A stretch of 64,000 bases of DNA from Anomaloglossus baeobatrachus. Its lineage: Eukaryota; Chordata; Amphibia; Anura; Aromobatidae. Below the pieces are notes generated by a model. The model did no database searches, was not told the origin of the DNA, and saw only the letters and a program-made list of their open reading frames with translations. Position numbers and translations under genes: made by a program. Location: contig NW_027445261.1 in NCBI RefSeq assembly GCF_048569485.1, forward strand, positions 496,001 through 560,000, written 5' to 3'. Positions within the stretch are counted from its first letter, which is position 1; each line of letters begins with the position of its first letter. Shown here piece by piece: positions 24,671-36,275 of the stretch.

Positions 24671-25240
24671 TGGCAGCAGAGCATAACAGAAAAAGGTGCC
24701 TATTGTGCACTGAAAAGACCCAATGTGATGCACCAGACATATAGAGCCCTAATGGATTCACAAATATAAGATATATCATGAATGACTACTGCATAATGAA
24801 CGCTAGCATGAAAAAAGAAAGGAATCCATAAAAATAAATAATAAATGGTGCACATATGTTAGAGCCCCACCGAAGGACAAAAAAAGTCTGATGGAAATAG
24901 AGAGCATATAGGAACAATAAGAATGTGCAACAGAGAGGAAGGTGAGAATGCAGGATCAATCACTGCCTGTCAGATATTAATAATCAGGGAAATAACTCTG
25001 GAGCAGACGCACAAATTAGGGTCTTACCTGGTAAGGTAACAAATAATTAATAGTAGTTGCACTCACCTATTAAGGTTGTGCCAGTCACAACCCCTAAATG
25101 CACGTTACAAATGGCGACAGCCGCAGCCCCTAGTAGAAGAGCAATAACGTATAGGAGGAAAATCGGGTGCGTGCCGCGCTGTCACCAAAGGAAACTGATG
25201 TTAATTATTTCATCTCTTTATTCTTTTTTCCGGTCAATGT
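24671..25240. other. Non-coding, probable Penelope-like flank
   Basis: AT-rich sequence without a convincing coding frame or RNA gene. It lies immediately before the hammerhead-like core on a stretch that reads like the terminal repeat of a Penelope-like element. Confidence 0.3.
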
Positions 25241-25269
25241 GTTTCAGAGATCACTGTCTCCTTCATCAG
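25241..25269 (-). ncRNA. Hammerhead-ribozyme-like core
   Basis: On the minus strand the bases are CTGATGA (25263-25269), then A GGAGA-CAGTGA-TCTCT, then GAAAC (25241-25245). This is the CUGAUGA ... GAAA catalytic box pair of a hammerhead, with a stem II of five pairs (one G-U). Such cores are known in the terminal repeats of Penelope-like elements and amphibian satellites. Stems I and III and a cleavage triplet were not established, so activity is unproven. Confidence 0.5.
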
Positions 25270-25487
25270 GGCAAAAAAAGAACAGTATGCAATCAAAGGA
25301 GGAAGAACCTCTATATATACACATATGGAGCTACGTCAGAGGACTGACTGCTGTATTTCAAATACTGCCGGGATGGTCAACTGTTACAATACCGGCCATA
25401 AAAGTTCTCAAGTGATATATTGAGAAACATTTATAAAATCACTGGGGTATAGTGTTTCAAATTTCATCAGCTTTTTGAGACAAAAAT

Positions 25488-25556
25488 CAGAAAAAGAAGA
25501 AGAAGAAGGACAAAATGAAAAAAAGAAAAAAAAGAAGAAAAAAAAAACAAAAAGGG
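25488..25556 (+). repeat. Polypurine (GAA/A-rich) tract
   Basis: About 70 bases almost entirely A and G (agaaaaagaagaagaagaag followed by A-runs). The pyrimidine-rich complement gives spurious phenylalanine-rich frames on the minus strand. Confidence 0.85.
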
Positions 25557-25781
25557 AGCATTGAGCTCCAGACCCTGTATTGAGTCTTAGAAGTGTAGTG
25601 ACAAGTGCATCTGTCCACAACCCTGTAAGGGTGAACGGGATGACGGACAAGAAAAATTATGTTCGTGGCAAAAAATGGTGGTGTTGCTATATAAAATTGC
25701 ATTAAGAATAAAGAAAGGAAAAATTTCTTTATAAAAGTAGTGAAGAAAAAAGTGGAAAAAAGGGGAGTGTAAGCCATTTTA

Positions 25782-25789
25782 CTAATAAA
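25782..25789 (+). repeat. 8-bp target-site duplication of hAT B, left
   Basis: CTAATAAA, repeated exactly at 30668-30675. Eight bases is the hallmark length for hAT insertions. Confidence 0.97.
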
Positions 25790-26169
25790 TAGTGATGAGC
25801 GAGCATGCTTGTTACTACTCGGTACTCGCACGAGTATCACTGTACTCGGTCTACTCGACGGGGACCGAGTAATCTCGCGATACTCGTGCTGTACTCGTGG
25901 TCTTCATCCCTGCATGTTGGCGCTCTTTTGAGAGCCAGCCCTCATGCAGGGATTGGCTGGCAGACCACTGCAATGCCACAGCCCTGTTAGTTGTGGAATT
26001 GCAGTGATTGGCCGGCCTGCACAGCGTGACCGAGCCTTTATACCGGCGGGCGCGCTGTGCTCTGCTCACAGCTATCCAGACAGTCAGTGCAGGGAGAGGG
26101 TCGCTGCTTCAGGGAAAGGTTTGCGGCCCTTTATAGCTATTTCCGTAGCAGGGCTGCAAACAGTGTGAC

Positions 26170-26395
26170 CAAAAGTCCTTCTCAGGACTATTCTAGTTGT
26201 ATACAGGCAGGCAGGGTATAGCCAGGTCGGAGTACAGTAGCAGAGTCCTTCTCAGGACTATTGTTGCTGTATACAGGCAGGGTATAGCCAGGTTGGAATA
26301 CAGGCTAGTGACCAAAAGAGTCCTTGTCAGGACTATTGTAGCAGTATACAGGCAGGCAGGCAGGCAGGGTATATAGCCATTCCTAGTGGTGACCG
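26170..26395 (+). repeat. Short tandem repeat of about 73 bp in the hAT B leader (3 copies)
   Basis: GTCCTTCTCAGGACTATT (or a one-base variant) occurs near 26175, 26246 and 26320, each followed by GTATACAGGCAGG and GGGTATAGCCAGGT. The third copy has an expanded GGCA run. Confidence 0.8.
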
Positions 26396-26439
26396 TATAC
26401 CAGCCTTCATCATATCTGGGGCTGGTGTACACAGTCTAA

Positions 26440-27565
26440 AACAGTCCTGATAGTGTCAGACTTCTCAGCAATTGTCGCTCCTAAAACCTGTTAGGTTCTT
26501 AGTGCGTCCGTGCTTGCATTTAAAAACCGCACGTGTGTGCCTGTCGGTGGCAGCGTACAGGTGCACTTGTGTGCGTTTTTACCAAACTATTATATAACGC
26601 ACAAGTGTAGTGTATAATACACGTCAGTCAGCAGTGGCTGATAGTGTCAGAGTTCTCGTCATTAATTTTTGCTCCTAAAACCTGTGTTAGGTTCTTAGTG
26701 CGTCCGTGCTTGCATTTAAAAACCGCACGTGTGTGCCTGTCGGTGGCAGCGTACAGGTGCACTTGTGTGCGTTTTTACCAAACTATTATATAACGCACAA
26801 GTGTAGTGTATAATACACGTCAGTCAGCAGTGGCTGATAGTGTCAGAGTTCTCGTCATTAATTTTTGCTCCTAAAACCTGTGTTAGGTTCTTAGTGCGTC
26901 CGTGCTTGCATTTAAAAACCGCACGTGTGTGCCTGTCGGTGGCAGCGTACAGGTGCACTTGTGTGCGTTTTTACCAAACTATTATATAACGCACAAGTGT
27001 AGTGTATAATACACGTCAGTCAGCAGTGGCTGATAGTGTCAGAGTTCTCGTCATTAATTTTTGCTCCTAAAACCTGTGTTAGGTTCTTAGTGCGTCCGTG
27101 CTTGCATTTAAAAAACGCACGTGTGTGCCTGTCGGTGGCAGCGTACAGGTGCACTTGTGTGCGTTTTTACCAAACTATTATATAACGCACAAGTGTAGTG
27201 TATAATACACGTCAGTCAGCAGTGGCTGATAGTGTCAGAGTTCTCGTCATTAATTTTTGCTCCTAAAACCTGTTAGGTTCTTAGTGCGTCCGTGCTTGCA
27301 TTTAAAAACCGCACGTGTGTGCCTGTCGGTGGCAGCGTACAGGTGCACTTGTGTGCGTTTTTACCAAACTATTATATAACGCACAAGTGTAGTGTATAAT
27401 ACACGTCAGTCAGCAGTGGCTGATAGTGTCAGAGTTCTCATCATTAATTTTTGCTCCTAAAACCTGTTAGGTTCTTAGTGCGTCTGTGCTTGCATTTAAA
27501 AACCGCACGTGTGTGCCTGTCGGTGGCAGCGTACAGGTGCACAATTTGCACAAACTTTGATATAA
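26440..27565 (+). repeat. 196-bp tandem array in the hAT B 5' leader (about 6 copies)
   Basis: TTAGGTTCTTAGTGCGT recurs at 26491, 26687, 26883, 27079, 27273 and 27467: spacing 196, 196, 196, 194 and 194. Full units carry TTATATAACGCACAAG, a TATA-box-like string, about 90 bases into the unit. The last copy diverges and runs into the transposase ATG at 27607. Confidence 0.95.
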
Positions 27566-27606
27566 CGCCCAAGTCTAGTGAATACACGTCAGCACAGCAT
27601 TGCAAA

Positions 27607-29028
27607 ATGCGCAAGGGCGTTGGCAAGGAACAAGGAAGTGGACGTGATGGTGGTGCAGGCAGAGGCCGAGGTCGTGGGCAAGCTCTAATTTTGCCACAAC
27701 AAAGGGCCACATCTAGTCGCTCGCACGTCCTGTCCCAAATTCTTGGGGACCGCAGCAGTACACCGCTCTTGAACCAAGACCAGTGTCAACAGGTTGTTAG
27801 TTGGATAGCGGATAATGCTTCCAGTCAGATTGGCACCACCACAAACACTCTGTCTTCCACACGGTCAAGTGTCAGTAGCCGTGATACTGCACCGCACATT
27901 TCAGAACCTGATCCTCCTTCCTACCACAAGGCTGAGTACACGTCCTCGGACATTAATGATCCCACACTTGGACACTCGGAAGAGCTGTTCACGTTTCCAT
28001 TCGCACATTCTGGCCTCTCGCCAGCTCATGTTGAAGTGGGTCATGAGGAGATCGTATGTACAGATGGCCAAATATTTGAGCAGCCACGTTCTCACGAAGT
28101 TGGCAACGTGTCTCAACAAGGGGTGGACGATGATGAGACACAATTGTCAGGAAGTCAGGAGGAGGAGCAGGGTGCGGAAGAGGAAGACGACGTGGTGGAT
28201 GATCCAGTAACTGACCCAACCTGGCAGGAGGATATGCAGAGCGAGGACAGCAGTGCACAGGGGGAGGGAGGCGTAGCATCCCAACAGGCAGTAAGAATCA
28301 GGGTGGTGGCTCCAGGCAGAAGTCAGGCAACCGTTCCCCGGAACAACAACACGACACAAGGTGCCTGTACAAATGTTAGGTCTTCCCGAGTCTGGCAGTT
28401 TTTTAAGTTGGATCCAGATGATTCTAAAAAGGCCATTTGCAACACCTGCCGTGCCAGCATCAGCAGGGGTACCAAAACTAGCAGCCTGACCACCACCAGC
28501 ATGATCAGGCACATGTCAGCCAAGCACCCGACTTTGTGGGAAGTACAACAGAGTCGAGGAGCAGTGCTTGCTAATGTCACTGCTACGTCTTCGCTGGTTG
28601 TGCATGCGAGCCAATCCCCTGTCCATGCTGCCTGCGAACAAGCCTCCTCCGGTCCTGCACCTGCAGTTGCCTACTCAGAAATAACACCATCATCAAGCAC
28701 GTCCTTGTCCCAGCGCAGCGTTCAGTTATCCATTCAGCAAACCTTTGAACGCAGGCGCAAATACACTGCCAACACCCCACATGCCACAGTTCTAAATGCT
28801 AACATTTCGCGACTGCTTGCGCTGGAAATGTTGCCTTTTAGGCTGGTGGAGACAGAAGCATTCCGCGACCTGATGGCGGCAGCTGTCCCACGTTACTCGG
28901 TCCCCAGCCGCCACTATTTCTCCCGGTGTGCCGTCCCCGCGTTGCATAACCACGTGTCACAAAACATCACACGTGCCCTGAACAACGCTGTTTCACCCAA
29001 AGTCCACCTAACCACAGACACATGGTGA
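27607..29028 (+). pseudogene. hAT B transposase, N-terminal half with BED finger
   Basis: The start is set at 27607, where MRKGVGKEQGSGRDGGAGRG parallels the basic glycine-rich start of hAT A; the same frame is open from 27451 but crosses repeat DNA. An acidic linker leads to a BED zinc finger at about 28385-28540 (VWQFFKLDPDD, CNTCRASISRG, SMIRHMSAKHP). The LEMLPFRLVETEAFRDLM and RHYFSRCAVPALHNHV core start follows, and the frame ends at KVHLTTDTW, the first catalytic-aspartate region. Everything downstream (remaining core, insertion domain, C-terminal dimerisation) is absent, replaced by non-coding DNA and a 118-bp array. The family is close to hAT A/C but clearly distinct in sequence. Confidence 0.88.
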
Positions 29029-29189
29029 CGATTATCTCGAGAGTGCAAAGTAGCCAAATTAAACTTTTACTGGATTTCCACTTACTTTATCAAATCTCAT
29101 CTCCACCACAGTTTGCATCTGTTATAGTTTTGGAGAAAATTGTGGTCATTTCATTTTTGCGCGAATGTGTTCAGATTCCTTTTTTATTG

Positions 29190-30260
29190 CCCTGCCTAAG
29201 GGCTATACTATAATACACCCACTTCCTGACAATGGACACTTAATGTTTTGAGGCCCTCATGCACGTCTCTATCCAGGGACAACGTGGAGCCTCCCAATTT
29301 TTGGCTGCCCTGCCAAAGGGCTATACTATAATACACCCACTTCCTGACAATGGACACTTAATGTTTTGAGGCCCTCATGCACGTCTCTATCCAGGGACAA
29401 CGTGGAGCCTCCCAGTTTTTGGCTGCCCTGCCAAAGGGCTATACTACAAAAGACCCACTTCCTTCCAATGGGCACTTCAGGTTTACAGGCCCTCATGCAC
29501 GTCTCTATCCAGGGACAACGTGGAGCCTCCCAATTTTTGGCTGCCCTGCCTAAGGGCTATACTATAATACACCCACTTCCTGACAATGGACACTTAATGT
29601 TTTGAGGCCCTCATGCATGTCTCTATCCAGGGACAACGTGGAGCCTCCCAATTATTGGCTGCCCTGCCAAAGGGCTATACTACAAAAGACCCACTTCCTT
29701 CCAATGGGCACTTCAGGTTTACAGGCCCTCATGCACGTCTCTATCCAGGGACAACGTGGAGCCTCCCAATTTTTGGCTGCCCTGCCAAAGGGCTATACTA
29801 CAAAAGACCCACTTCCTTCCAATGGGCACTTCAGGTTTACAGGCCCTCATGCACGTCTCTATCCAGGGACAACGTGGAGCCTCCCAATTTTTGGCTGCCC
29901 TGGCTAAGGGCTATACTATAATACACCCACTTCCTGACACTGGACACTTAATGTTTTGAGGCCCTCATGCACGTCTCTATCCAGGGACAACGTGGAGCCT
30001 CCCAATTTTTGGCTGCCCTGCCTAAGGGCTATACTACAATAGACCCACTTCCTTACAATGGGCACTTCAGGTTTACAGGCCATCATGCACGTCTGTATGC
30101 AGGGGCATTGGTGAACCTCACAATTTTGGACTGCCCTGGCAAAGGAAAATACTACAAAGACTCAGTTCCTCAAAATGGGCACATTAGACTCAGAGGCCTT
30201 TATGTACGTCTCTTCTCAGGGACATCGGAGTGCCACACAATGTTTTACGTAAAATCTTTC
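29190..30260 (+). repeat. 118-bp tandem array in the hAT B 3' half (about 9 copies)
   Basis: GCACGTCTCTATCCAGGGAC recurs at 29261, 29379, 29497, 29615 (one change), 29733, 29851 and 29969: 118-base spacing. Two more diverged copies lie to about 30250. Two unit types alternate (tgacaatggacacttaatgt and ttccaatgggcacttcaggt). The open frames of 60-100 codons here arise because unit length and composition avoid stops. Confidence 0.95.
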
Positions 30261-30675
30261 ATGTATTGATCTCAAAAAGTAACATACATTAGCTCTATCT
30301 CACTATTGGGTATGTGCCCTTAACATTTCCGCTATGAAAAATCATTTTGGTGTCATTTTGGAAGGTTTTCTGGTGAGTCCGTAAAAATGGCGTAAAACGC
30401 GGACAAAATTATTCACAGCTGTGACTTTTGAGTGATAAATGCTTCAAGGGGTCTTCCCCATGCTGTTGCCATGTCATTTGAGCACTCTTCGGAGACTTTT
30501 GTGCCATTTTTAGGGTTTCTACATGCTGCCGGTGGTCATTTCACAAAAATACTCGGGTCTCCCATAGGATAACATTGGGCTCGGTGCTCGGGCCGAGTAC
30601 ACGAGTATCTTGGGAGGCTCGGCCCGAGCTTCGAGCACCCGAGTTTTTTAGTACTCGCTCATCACTACTAATAAA

Positions 30676-31190
30676 CCTAAAAAATAAAAATAAATTGAAT
30701 AAAAATCATGAATGTTGTGTTATAACAGGAAATTCGGTGTAAGAATGAATATCCGGGATGAGAGTTCAGCGAATGAGTTATAGAAATTGTTACAAAAAGG
30801 AGTGTGTACGGTTTATGCGTAAATTTTCAGAATGCGTACATGAAAATTATATGTATGTGAGAATGTCCCCCATGCTTTGTAAAAAGTTATTTATGAAAAT
30901 GTAAATAAGATATATAAAAATGCCTAATTATTTATAATTTATGAGAAAGATATATATGTATGGAAGAATGTTATAAGGTGTCCAAGAACCATAAAGAAAA
31001 AGGGTGCATATATAATGTTAGAGGTCTAGAGTTCCACCAGGCTATATCACCCCTAAAGAAATAGAAAGAAGACCTTACTACCTGTGTACCCCAAAAAAAG
31101 CTATATTTCTTAGCCAGGATTATGGTGGAGATATGCACAAGTGAAATAAGAATATAAAGTAATACAATAAGATTATAAAACCAATATGTG
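30676..31190. other. AT-rich non-coding flank between hAT B and gypsy A
   Basis: Continuation of the DNA split by hAT B. No gene, RNA or tandem array was recognised. It is probably the remainder of the Penelope-like/unassigned sequence at 24671-25781. Confidence 0.4.
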
Positions 31191-31830
31191 TGTAATACTA
31201 TTGTATGTTTTGAGGATTTCGATAGCGTTAGGGCAATGACAACCAGAGACGAGTTTGTGGTACAAGATGTTTATAATATGTAACCACGGTAGATACACAG
31301 CGGAAATACACAAAACACATGAAAATACCTTTCTGAAACGGAGCGAAGGGGATTCCCGGGGCCACGCACCGGACTCCCCCAGGGAGACCACCAGAGCGAA
31401 CCCCTATACAGGGACTGTCCGGCAATCAACCCCGGAAGGCCTAAATGCGCCGCAGCCGGGACACAAGGGGCAAGTGGTAAAGTCCAGAAGTGTCCGTACG
31501 GGATGAAAGTCCAGAATGGTTATGAGCCGGAAGAAACCGGGCAGACGTGCTGACCAAAGACGGCAGACGGAGTCCGGGCACAGCTTGAAGAAACCGGGTA
31601 TGGTCCAGAGTCGGTCGGTAGACTTTCAGGAGGATCCAAAGGTAATCAAGAAGTAGCAGCAGCAGCAAAGCAGGAGCACACAGCAAGCCGTATACTCAGG
31701 CACTGGACTAGGCTTAGAGGCGGCCTTTTAAGCAGCTGGACAGGAAGTAGGGCAACAGAACATAAAACTCCATGTTAACCGAGGGCAAGCTCATGCAAAA
31801 AAGAGAACTGGAAAACCCGGAAACCTGACA
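31191..31830 (-). repeat. 3' LTR of gypsy A
   Basis: 640 bases, matching 36276-36917 with about 97-98 percent identity by eye. It includes GGATTTCGATAGCGTTAGGG near the plus-strand left edge. Confidence 0.95.
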
Positions 31831-31854
31831 TTACTCCCCCCCCCAGAAACGGCC

Positions 31855-34800
31855 TCAGGACGGGTCAGGGCCTGGCTTGTCCGGGTACCGTCGATGAAAC
31901 TGAGCGATCTTCCGGGGAGCTCGAATGTTACCCACCGGTTCCCAGGAATCGTCCTCGGGGGCGTACCCCTGCCAACGTACCAGATACTGAAGCCGACGAC
32001 GATGGAGCCGGGAGTCAATAATGTCCTCAACCACGAACTGCTCCTCGCCGTCGACCATCACAGGCGGAGGAGGAGGCACGACACGACCATGAAACGTATT
32101 GGGAGAGACGGATTTGAGGAGAGAAACATGAAAGACCGGGTGTACCTTGAGATGGTGCGGTAACCGCAGCCGACAGGCCACAGGGCTCACGATCCCGGTG
32201 ATCTTAAATGGACCGATGAATTTTTGTCCCAGCTTCTGCGAAGGGACACCCAATCTCAGGTTCTTGGTGGACAACCATACAGAGTCCCCTACCTTATACA
32301 TGGGTGCCGGTTTCCGGTGAGTGTCTGCCGACCTCTTGTAACGCTCCTGGGCCGTAGCCACACTGTCCTTTAGAACCTCCAGATTTTGTCGAAGCTCTGT
32401 CAATCTGTCCTCCACCGCAGGCACTGAGACCGCAACCGGTGACCTAGGCAAAATAGTCGGATGGTAACCCAAGTTAGCAAAAAAGGGCGTTACCTTAGTG
32501 GAGCTGCTCTGAGTGTTGTTATACGAGAACTCCGCCAACGGAAGCATCTTCAACCAATCGTCCTGCAGATGGCTGACATAACATCGAAGGTATTGTTCCA
32601 GGGTTTGATTGGTCCGTTCGGTTTGCCCATTTGTCTGAGGATGGTATGCAGAAGACAAACAGACATCAATCTGGAGTGCCGTACAAAACCCCTTCCAGAA
32701 CCTAGACGTGAACTGCACGCCCCGGTCAGAGATGATCTCGTCTGGTACCCCATGCAATCGGAATACGTTCTGGATAACCAAATCCACTGTCTCTGCGGCT
32801 GAGGGAAGACCGGCACACGGAATAAAGTGAGCAGCTTTAGTCAACCGATCCACCACCACTAAAATGGTATTGTGACCGTCTGAGACGGGCAACTCCACAA
32901 TAAAATCCATTGAGATAGACCCCCAAGGGCGAGATGGCACGGGTAACGGTTGGAGGAGTCCTGTAGGAGCCACACGAGGGACCTTGCACCGGGCACAAAC
33001 CACACATGAGTGGACATAGTCCTTTACGTCCTTTAAACAGGTAGGCCACCAGAAGAAACGGTTCAGAAATTCCTGCGTCTTCTGTACCCCCCTATGACCA
33101 GCCAACACGGAGTCATGGACCAACTTGAGAACCCGAAGTCTTACGGCCTACGGGACATAAATGCGTCGCTCTCTCAACCACACACCATTCCGAAGAACAA
33201 GAGTTACATCATTCGGGGGGGCAGCAAGAAATACGTCACCATCATAGGCCAGCTTGATGTCCTTCCACAAGTCCTGGTCCTGGATTACTCCAACGAAATT
33301 GGCATCCGATAACACGGTCTGAGACGGGGTTCCAGGCACGGAGTCCACGGCGTGGATTCGGGACAAGGCATCGGCTTTCCCATTACGTGAACCTGGACGG
33401 TATGTAACGACAAAATTGAACTGGTTAAGGAATAGGCTCCAACGGGCTTGCCGTGGAGACAGGCACCTGGCAGACTTAAGAAACTCCAGATTACGATGAT
33501 CTGTGAGTACTATCACTTGCTGCGCGGCTCCCTGTAAGTGGTGTCTCCATTCCTTGAAGGCGGAAATAATCGCTAACAATTCTTTGTCCGCAATGTCATA
33601 GTTCCTTTCTGCAGGGGACAACCGGCGGGAAAAGAAAGCACACGGATGTAAGAGACTCTTGTCCCCAGTCCTTTGAGAAAGGATGGCCCCTAATGCGTAG
33701 TCGGAAGCGTCGACTTCCACGATAAAGGGAAGTGCGGGATTCGGATGTACCAATATAGGCGCTGAGGTAAAACAGACCTTGAGACGATGGAAGGCTTCCT
33801 GGGCCTGGGCGGACCACACAAACTTCTGTCCTTTCTTGGTTAACAGAGTGATGGGACGAACGATTTCTGAAAAATTACGGATAAAACGTCGGTAAAAGTT
33901 GGCAAAACCGACAAAGCGTTGTACCTCTTTGATGTTTCCCGGTTCCGGCCAGTCTAGAATCGCTTGTATTTTGCCAGACTCCATGTTCAGTCCCTGAGGA
34001 GAGATGACATAACCTAAGAATTGTATCTGTGAGCAATGGAATTCGCATTTCTCCAGTTTGATGTACAGGTGGTTTTCCCTCAGCCGGGTAAGTACGGTCT
34101 TGACGTGCTCCTGGTGTTCCTGTAGGGAATCAGAAAAGATTAGGATATCGTCCAGATAAATCACCATGAATTGGTCCATGATATCCCTAAAAATATCGTT
34201 AACTAGATGTTGGAAAGCCGCGGGAGCGTTACAAAGTCCAAAAGGCATCACTAGGTACTCAAAATGTCCATACCGACATCGGAACGCGGTCTTCCACTCG
34301 TCTCCGGGACGTATGCGGAGTAGATTGTATGCCCCACGGAGGTCCAATTTGGTGAATATTTTTGCCTGTTGGACCCTCTCCAATAGCTCAGGAATCAATG
34401 GTAACGGATACCGGTTCCGGATGGTTATTTTATTCAGTTCCCGGTAGTCAATACAGGGTCTTAGAGTCCCCTCTTTCTTTTTCACAAAAAAGATGGGTGC
34501 CCCTGCTGGTGAGGTAGACGGACGAATAAATCCCTTCGCCAGACTTTCATCAATGTAGTTTTTTAGTGCTTCTAGCTCAGGTGCCGCCAACGGGTAGACA
34601 TGACCAAACGGGATCTCCGCCCCTGGGAGTAAGTCTATGGGGCAATCATACGGTCTATGCGGGGGAAGCCGATCGGCTTTTCTTTTGTCGCATATGTCCG
34701 CAAAGTCGTTATACACCGGGGGTAGAACAGGTACCTGTACAGTGCCCTCCGCATTCGGCGTTACTGGAACCGGAACAGTTGGACTAATGGTCGGAATACT

Positions 34801-36240
34801 CTGCGGTGGGAAGGATATTTCCTTAGTTTCCCAATCGATGACCGGATTTGTAGACCGTAGCCACGGAATACCTAAAATAATCGGAAAATGAGGAGAAGAA
34901 ATTAGCATGAAAACAAGGGTCTCCTGCTGACCTGGCTTCATGACGCACTCTAGCGGTACGGTTTCCCGATCAACTGGTCCAGAGATTAACGGAGATCCGT
35001 CTACCGTCTCCATGGTAACCGGTGAGGCTCTTTGCTGAGTCCGGATACCGTGTTTCCTGGCAAAAGAGGAGTCCATGAAATTTCCCCCTGCCCCAGAATC
35101 TATCATTGCAGAGGTAGGTATTAGCTGTCCCTCCCACCGGATCTGAATGGGGAGCGAGCAATGGGTATATTTCCCTTCCGAGTCCTTCGGTGAGGTTGAC
35201 ATTACAGTCAAGGGAAATACCGCATCCAAGTGTCCACTTGCCTCAGAGATATCGGACTCTGCGTCCGTGTTGTCACACTCTGCCATGGCTGCCAATACCT
35301 TATTTGGGCGATTCGGACGTTTCGGGCAGTCGATCAAGAAATGGTCTGATTGACCGCAATAGAAACACAGACGCTCACGGAGCCGGTGTTCGCGACGTTC
35401 ATTGGTCTCTCGCTTTTGCAGAGAGTCCACTTGCATAGGAACGTCCTCGGCCTCCCGTGGCGTCCTGAGAGCGGGTTCTCTGGAAGGAAATGCAAAGTTG
35501 TTTACACGGTTTACAGCTGCCCATTTTTCCTGTCTACGTTCCGTCAAGCGGGTATCAATACGCACACAGTGCTGGAGAAACAGTTCAAAATCCCCTGGAG
35601 ATTCAGAACGAGCTAACTCGTCCTTGATGGTACCGGACAACCCCTTTCTGAAAACAGACAATAATGCATTGTTTCCCCAGTCGGTGTCTACCACTAACCT
35701 CTTGAACTCAGTGGCATATTCAACTACAGAACGCTTTCCCTGACGTAAGGAAAGGAGAGCCGATTCAGCGGTAGCACGGCGATTCGGATCATCAAACATC
35801 TGCGCCATTGCGGTCAGAAAATCATCTAGGTGATTTAAACGGATGTCCCGGTTCTCTATCATAGGATTAGCCCAAGCCAGTGCTTGTGAGGTTAATAACA
35901 TAATTATACATAACACTTTGGACCGGTCAGAACGGTAATAATCAGCATGTACATCAAAAAACAGTATACATTGGTTCACAAATCCACGAAACTGACTACG
36001 GTCACCATTGAAACGGAATGGGGGTAACCTAGGCATACCGGCAGCTGATACGGACGTAGTGGGGCCGGCTTCCTGAGCCTCCACTCTGACTTGCAAGTCC
36101 TGTATAGCCGGACCCAGTACCTGGTGATCATGGCCCAGCTGTGCCTCCATATCTCTAAGTTTAGTCTGCACCACCTCCATCTCCTGCTGCAAGGAGTTAA
36201 TCATAGAAAAGAGCTGATCTACTCCTCGTGTCTCAGTCAT
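31855..36240 (-). pseudogene. Gypsy A Gag-Pol coding region with chromodomain
   Basis: In transcription order: Gag with a coiled start (MTETRGVDQLFSMINSLQQE) and a CCHC knuckle CFYCGQSDHFLIDC. Then an aspartic protease (MIDSGAGGNFMD), reverse transcriptase (VMPFGLCNAPAAFQ, YLDDILIFS) and RNase H (VEVDASDYALGAIL). Integrase follows with an HHCC finger (AGHRGVQKTQEFL..CVVCARCK) and a DDE core (MDFIVELPVSDG, SDRGVQFTSRFWKG), and a C-terminal chromodomain (LQYLVRWQGYAPEDDSWEP). The chromodomain places it among chromoviruses, which in other systems direct integration to marked chromatin. The coding region looks nearly whole with about one break. Confidence 0.93.
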
Positions 36241-36275
36241 TGCCCCAGTGAAATCCTCTTGTGGCCTGAGTATAA

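Larger units (their letters stand above)
25790..30667 (+). mobile_element. hAT B transposon, complete ends, internally reduced
   Basis: 4,878-bp element. The left end TAGTGATGAGCGAG (25790-25803) is matched by CTCGCTCATCACTA (30654-30667), and a perfect 8-bp target-site duplication CTAATAAA flanks it. Both subterminal regions are dense in ACTCG/CGAGT. The internal order is subterminal repeats, an approximately 73-bp array, a 196-bp array, the N-terminal half of the transposase, a 118-bp array, 3' region, terminal repeat. The catalytic and dimerisation parts of the transposase are missing, so it cannot move by itself. It was inserted into Penelope-like/unassigned DNA. Confidence 0.95.

Noticed and set aside
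24419-25415. Frames of 80-116 codons as small genes
   Set aside because: No recognisable domain, and the sequence reads as dispersed repeat and Penelope-like non-coding DNA.
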